NCBI GenBank assembly: GCA_023252065.1
Contig: JAHEXO010000082.1
Location: forward strand, 1-7,870
Length of the DNA stretch: 7,870 nt
Source of the DNA: Nocardioides sp.
GTDB lineage: Bacteria > Actinomycetota > Actinomycetes > Propionibacteriales > Nocardioidaceae
Reading direction: 5' to 3'
The position numbers and the translations under genes were made by a program. The notes under the pieces are model-generated. The model had not been told where the DNA came from. It did not search any database and saw nothing but the letters and a program-made list of their open reading frames with translations. Shown here in pieces: positions 5,014 to 7,870 of the stretch (positions are counted from its first letter, which is position 1; the number at the start of each line of letters is the position of its first letter).

Positions 5014-5682
5014 CTCGGCCAGCGGCACGCCCTGGTCGGCCAGGGACCGCAGGCCCGACAGGATGAACCCGATCGCCAGCTCCACGCGGGCGGCCTGGGC
5101 CTCGCTGTCCTCGGCGCTCGAGACCGTCGACCCGGCCGACGACATCGCCCCGAAGAAGATGCGGGCGAAGGTCTGCTCGAGGTCGTCGTCGACCAGCCAG
5201 TGGCCGGCGGCCAGCACCGACCGGACGATGTCGAGCACGTAGGTGAAGGTCGAGCGCACCTCCTGCTCGCGGAACCGCTCGTAGCCCAGCACCGACGGAC
5301 CGTCCTGCACCACGATCCGGTGGTACGCCGGCTGCCGCACGACGTCGAGGAACGCCCGCAGGCCCGCGATCGCCTTCTCCCAGGGGTCGTCGTGGTCCTG
5401 GAGGGAGTCCGCGATGGCGCGGGCGCCGGAGGCCTCGACCTTCTCGAAGACCGCCTCGAACAGCGCCTGCTTGCCCGAGTAGTGGTGGTAGAGCGCGCCC
5501 TTGGTGACGTCGGCGCCGGCCACGATCGCGTCGAGTGACGTCGCGGCGTACCCGTGCTCGGTGAACAGGTCCTCGGCCACGTCGACCAGCGCCCGCCGCG
5601 TCGAGGCGGAGTACTGCGAGCGGCGGCTGGTCCCGGGGACAGGAGGCACCGCGGCCAGGCGGTCCTGCGCGCTCTTGGTCAT
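5005..5682 (-). CDS. TetR/AcrR-family transcriptional regulator
   Basis: This 225-aa protein has an N-terminal TetR DNA-binding domain at about residues 27-75: STRRALVDVAEDLFTEHGYAATSLDAIVAGADVTKGALYHHYSGKQALF. The HTH falls in TSLDAIVAGADVTKGALYHHY, and KGALYHHYSGK is the family signature. The first 26 residues are an extra flexible tail. The C-terminal helices (about 85-215) form the ligand and dimer domain, whose ligand cannot be predicted. The start at 5682 lacks a ribosome site but has TAGACT six bases upstream, suggesting a leaderless transcript. It is divergent from modA across 156 bases and could control modABC, itself, or a distant target; molybdate operons are not usually TetR-controlled, so the link is open. 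Confidence 0.9.
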   Translation of the reverse strand: MTKSAQDRLAAVPPVPGTSRRSQYSASTRRALVDVAEDLFTEHGYAATSLDAIVAGADVTKGALYHHYSGKQALFEAVFEKVEASGARAIADSLQDHDDPWEKAIAGLRAFLDVVRQPAYHRIVVQDGPSVLGYERFREQEVRSTFTYVLDIVRSVLAAGHWLVDDDLEQTFARIFFGAMSSAGSTVSSAEDSEAQAARVELAIGFILSGLRSLADQGVPLAEAP

Positions 5683-5688
5683 CGGCGC

Positions 5689-5694
5689 AGTCTA
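5689..5694 (-). promoter_or_regulatory. Probable -10 of the TetR gene (leaderless transcript)
   Basis: On the minus strand TAGACT (5694-5689) fits TANNNT and is followed by exactly six bases before the ATG at 5682. With no Shine-Dalgarno sequence nearby, a message starting at the ATG is likely. No clear -35 is present at 17-18 bases. Confidence 0.45.
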
Positions 5695-5702
5695 GGGGCG
5701 AC

Positions 5703-5714
5703 GCCGGATCCGGC
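5703..5714. promoter_or_regulatory. Perfect 12-base palindrome GCCGGATCCGGC, candidate TetR-type operator
   Basis: GCCGGATCCGGC is a perfect palindrome in the tetR-modA divergent region. It lies eight bases upstream of the tetR -10, where a bound dimer would block RNA polymerase. Self-repression from such a site is common among TetR regulators. In DNA this GC-rich a 12-base palindrome can arise by chance, so confidence is limited. Confidence 0.35.
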
Positions 5715-5764
5715 TTCGGGCCACAGGGCGGACGGCGGCCCACGCGGCAATCGGCTTGGGTATC

Positions 5765-5783
5765 CCTAGGTATTGCCTAGGCA
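5765..5783. promoter_or_regulatory. Double CCTAGG element upstream of modA
   Basis: CCTAGG occurs at 5765-5770 and 5776-5781, centres 11 bases apart, about one helical turn. The second is part of the perfect palindrome TGCCTAGGCA (5774-5783). Extended copies read CCTAGGTAT and CCTAGGCAT, so the element is both a direct repeat and a set of palindromes in an AT-richer island. It ends 55 bases before the modA start, with TACAAC (5791-5796) as a possible -10 just after. It is a good candidate for a molybdate-responsive or TetR operator; the binding protein is not identified. Confidence 0.5.
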
Positions 5784-5838
5784 TTCGTGCTACAACAGTC
5801 CGGCCCTCCTCGGACCCACTCACCCTGCTGGGAGCACC

Positions 5839-6594
5839 ATGCGTTCTCTGGCCCGCCGCACCGTGGCCGCCACGGCCGTCCTCGTCTGCTCCGTCGCTCC
5901 GCTGACGGCCTGTGGCGGCAAGGGGGACACCACGATCACCGTGCTGGCCGCCTCGTCGCTGACCGGGACGTTCACCGACCTGGCCGGGCAGTTCGAGAAG
6001 GCGCATCCCGGGGTGAAGGTCACCTTGGCGTTCGACTCCTCGGCCACGCTCGCCCAGCAGGCGTCGGGAGGCGCGCCGGCCGACGTGCTCGCGACGGCCG
6101 ACACCGCCACCATGGACAGCGCGAAGTCGGTGCTCGCCTCGACGCCGAAGAACTTCGCGACGAACGTCATGGTGCTGGTCACCCCGCCCGACAACCCGGC
6201 CGGCGTCACGACGTTCGCCGACCTGAACTCCGCCAAGGTCAAGTACGTCGTGTGCGTCGACACCGCGCCGTGCGGCAAGGTCGCCGGGGCGCTCCTCGAG
6301 CAGGACCACATCACGGCCGAGCCGGTGAGCACCGAGGTCGACGTGAAGAGCGTGCTGGCCAAGGTGACCGAGGGCGAGGCCGACGCCGGCATCGTCTACA
6401 CGACCGACTCCGTGTCGGCCGGTGATGCCGTCAAGACTATCGCGATCCCGGGCTCCTCGAAGCAGGTCACGACGTATCCCATCGCCACCCTCGACCAGTC
6501 CAAGCAGTCGGCCCTGGCCCAGGACTTCGTGGACCTCGTGCTTTCCAGCCAGGGCCAGCAGGTCCTCCACGACGCCGGCTTCGGCGCACCCTGA
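5839..6594 (+). CDS. modA: Molybdate ABC transporter substrate-binding lipoprotein ModA
   Basis: This 251-aa extracytoplasmic receptor captures molybdate (and probably tungstate) for the permease encoded next. It has a signal peptide with twin arginines near the start, and lipobox LTAC with lipidated C25. ModA family blocks are TVLAASSLTGTFTDLA (34-49, the oxyanion-binding serines), FDSSATLAQQ (65-74), GAPADVLATAD (78-88) and VDVKSVLAKVTEGEADAGIVYTTD (167-190, with the usual binding tyrosine Y187). Cysteines C139 and C145 in VCVDTAPCG may form a disulfide, a feature I associate with actinobacterial ModA. The start at 5839 has GGAG (5831-5834) four bases upstream and gives a proper signal peptide; the frame is open to 5773 but that part is the promoter. 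The stop overlaps the modB start by one base (TGATG). Confidence 0.93.
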   Translation: MRSLARRTVAATAVLVCSVAPLTACGGKGDTTITVLAASSLTGTFTDLAGQFEKAHPGVKVTLAFDSSATLAQQASGGAPADVLATADTATMDSAKSVLASTPKNFATNVMVLVTPPDNPAGVTTFADLNSAKVKYVVCVDTAPCGKVAGALLEQDHITAEPVSTEVDVKSVLAKVTEGEADAGIVYTTDSVSAGDAVKTIAIPGSSKQVTTYPIATLDQSKQSALAQDFVDLVLSSQGQQVLHDAGFGAP

Positions 6595-7409
6595 TGACCA
6601 CGCCGGAGCCCGCCACGACGCGCGGGGCGCTGGGCTGGATCCCGACGATCCTCCTCGTGCCGGCGGTGCTGGCGGCCGCTCTCCTCGTGGTGCCGACGCT
6701 GAGCCTGATGGTGCAGACGCCGTGGGGCGACTTCCTCAGCCAGGTGTCGTCGACGCCGGTGCTCCAGGCCCTGTGGCTGACGTCGCTGGCGTCGGTGGCG
6801 ACGGTCATCCTGTGCATGCTGCTCGGGACGCCGCTGGCCTGGCTGCTGGCCCGCGTCGAGTTCCGGGGGAGGTCGCTGCTGCGGGCGGCGGTGCTGGTGC
6901 CGTTGGTGCTGCCGCCGGTCGTGGCCGGCGTCGCGCTGGTCACCGCGCTCGGCCGGACCGGGCTGGTCGGGAGGTGGCTCTACGACTGGTTCGGGCTGAC
7001 CGTGCCCTACACGACGACCGCCGTGGTGATCGCCCACACCTTCGTTTCGATCCCGTTCTACGTGCTGAGCGTCGAAGGTGCGTTGCGGGCCTCGGGGGAG
7101 GAGCTCGACCTGGTCGCCGCCACCCTCGGCGCGGACCGCTGGACGACGTTCCGCCGGGTGACGCTGCCGCTGGCGATGCCCGGCGTCGTCGCGGGAGCGG
7201 CCCTGGCGTGGGCCCGGTCGCTCGGCGAGTTCGGCGCGACCATCACCTTCGCCGGGAACTACCCTGGCACCACCCAGACCATGCCGTCGAAGATCTACAC
7301 GGCGCTGCAATCGCAGCCCGACGTCGCCCGCACGCTGAGCATGATCCTGCTCGTCGTGTCCGTCGGCGTGCTCGCGCTGCTCCGCAACCGCTGGCTCACC
7401 CGCCCGTGA
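6594..7409 (+). CDS. modB: Molybdate ABC transporter permease ModB
   Basis: This 271-aa inner-membrane permease is made of hydrophobic helices. The clearest are at about 15-39, 58-86, 97-118, 141-160, 195-207 and 248-263, the six expected of ModB/CysT-type permeases. The cytoplasmic EAA loop that contacts the ATPase is at 169-193 (EELDLVAATLGADRWTTFRRVTLPL, with the invariant G179). It is followed by the ModB-typical ARSLGEFGATITFAGN (207-222) and TQTMPSKIY. It would form a homodimer. The ATG shares one base with the modA stop, so translation is coupled. modC starts 19 bases after its stop. Confidence 0.95.
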   Translation: MTTPEPATTRGALGWIPTILLVPAVLAAALLVVPTLSLMVQTPWGDFLSQVSSTPVLQALWLTSLASVATVILCMLLGTPLAWLLARVEFRGRSLLRAAVLVPLVLPPVVAGVALVTALGRTGLVGRWLYDWFGLTVPYTTTAVVIAHTFVSIPFYVLSVEGALRASGEELDLVAATLGADRWTTFRRVTLPLAMPGVVAGAALAWARSLGEFGATITFAGNYPGTTQTMPSKIYTALQSQPDVARTLSMILLVVSVGVLALLRNRWLTRP

Positions 7410-7428
7410 GACGGGCCGTGAGCGCGCC

Positions 7429-7870
7429 GTGACCGGGCTCAGGGCCCGGCTCGTCGTACCCGGTCGTCTCGATGTCGAGCTGGGTGCCGAGCCGGGTGAG
7501 GTGGTGGCCGTGATCGGTCCCAACGGCGCCGGCAAGTCGACGCTCCTCGCCGCCCTCGCCGGGCTGGTCGCCGTCGAGGGGGAGGTGATGGTCGACGGGG
7601 AGTCGTGGACCGACCCGCCGCGCACGGTCCCCGACCGTCGGGTCGGGCTGGTCTTCCAGGCCGGTCTGCTGTTCCCGCACCTGACGGCGCTCGACAACGT
7701 GGCGTTCGGCCCACGGTCTCGCGGGGTGGACCGCGCCGCCGCCGACGCGCTGGCGCAGACGTGGCTGGGGCGGTTCGGCATCGCCGACCTCGCCGGACGC
7801 CGTCCGGGGGAGCTCTCCGGCGGTCAGCGCCAGCGGGTCGCGATCGCCCGTGCGCTCGCCGCCGAGCCCG
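7429..7870 (+). CDS. modC: Molybdate ABC transporter ATPase ModC (3' end outside window)
   Basis: 147 codons are visible and the frame is open at the right edge. Walker A is GPNGAGKST (30-38). The Q-loop is Q77 in GLVFQAGLLFPHLTALDNVAFGPR, a stretch typical of ModC. The ABC signature is LSGGQRQRVAIARALA (129-144). Walker B, the switch histidine and any C-terminal TOBE (molybdate-sensing) domain lie beyond the window, so whether regulation by a TOBE domain is present cannot be said. The start is GTG at 7429. It is the only in-frame start codon between the modB stop and the Walker A region that gives a normal N-terminus. The ribosome site is poor, in keeping with coupling to modB. It supplies ATP-driven power to ModB. 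Confidence 0.93.
   Translation, partial: MTGLRARLVVPGRLDVELGAEPGEVVAVIGPNGAGKSTLLAALAGLVAVEGEVMVDGESWTDPPRTVPDRRVGLVFQAGLLFPHLTALDNVAFGPRSRGVDRAAADALAQTWLGRFGIADLAGRRPGELSGGQRQRVAIARALAAEP

Noticed and set aside
5692..6570. Minus-strand open frame (292 aa) over modA
   Set aside because: Gly/Arg/His-rich antisense translation of modA; it also crosses the tetR-modA promoter region.
6396..7781. Long minus-strand open frame (461 aa)
   Set aside because: Antisense to modA, modB and modC; composition is Arg/Pro/Gln/His-rich as expected from GC-rich codons read backwards, with no recognisable domain.

Overview
The window is high-GC DNA (about 70 percent G+C by eye) with strong G/C bias at third codon positions. 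GTG and TTG starts are used beside ATG, several genes look leaderless, and the protein families are typical of Actinobacteria. The gene set and the GGTTGAGGAGG/TTTCGAAACC intergenic repeats resemble Nocardioides or a related Propionibacteriales genus. That placement is pattern recognition, not a search result.

Layout. Positions 1-802 (minus strand) hold a LolD/MacB-type ABC ATPase and the first nine codons of a probable FtsX-like permease. Position 941 begins a plus-strand run. It has a HIT-family hydrolase (941-1348), then a short two-gene unit: a 74-aa helix-turn-helix protein (1399-1623) and a stand-alone ClpC-type N-domain protein (1660-2358). This unit is preceded by two TGTCA-N8-TGACA-type palindromes lying over its apparent promoter. 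Positions 2352-2537 are a cluster of direct and inverted palindromic repeats. Next come an SDR/FabG-type oxidoreductase (2631-3401), an overlapping single-pass membrane protein of unknown function (3391-3876), and a DUF3048 (YerB-like) lipoprotein (3978-4991). A TetR-family regulator (5005-5682) lies convergent to the lipoprotein and divergent from a molybdate ABC transporter operon, modA-modB-modC (5839 to the right edge, modC truncated).

How the genes work together. modABC is a complete molybdate uptake system as far as the window runs: lipoprotein receptor, permease, ATPase. A double CCTAGG element upstream is a candidate control site. The ATPase/permease pair on the left is a separate export or lipoprotein-handling transporter. 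The most interesting part is the HTH plus Clp-N unit. It looks like a split form of the actinobacterial ClpC2-type proteins, in which an isolated copy of the ClpC N-domain (the docking site for adaptors and for cyclomarin-class antibiotics) may act as a decoy or sensor. The adjacent HTH protein and twin operators suggest an autoregulated switch. The domain assignments and palindromes are visible in the sequence; the sensing role is inference.

There is no RNA gene, insertion sequence, prophage or CRISPR array that I can support. No gene-free stretch exceeds about 275 bases.
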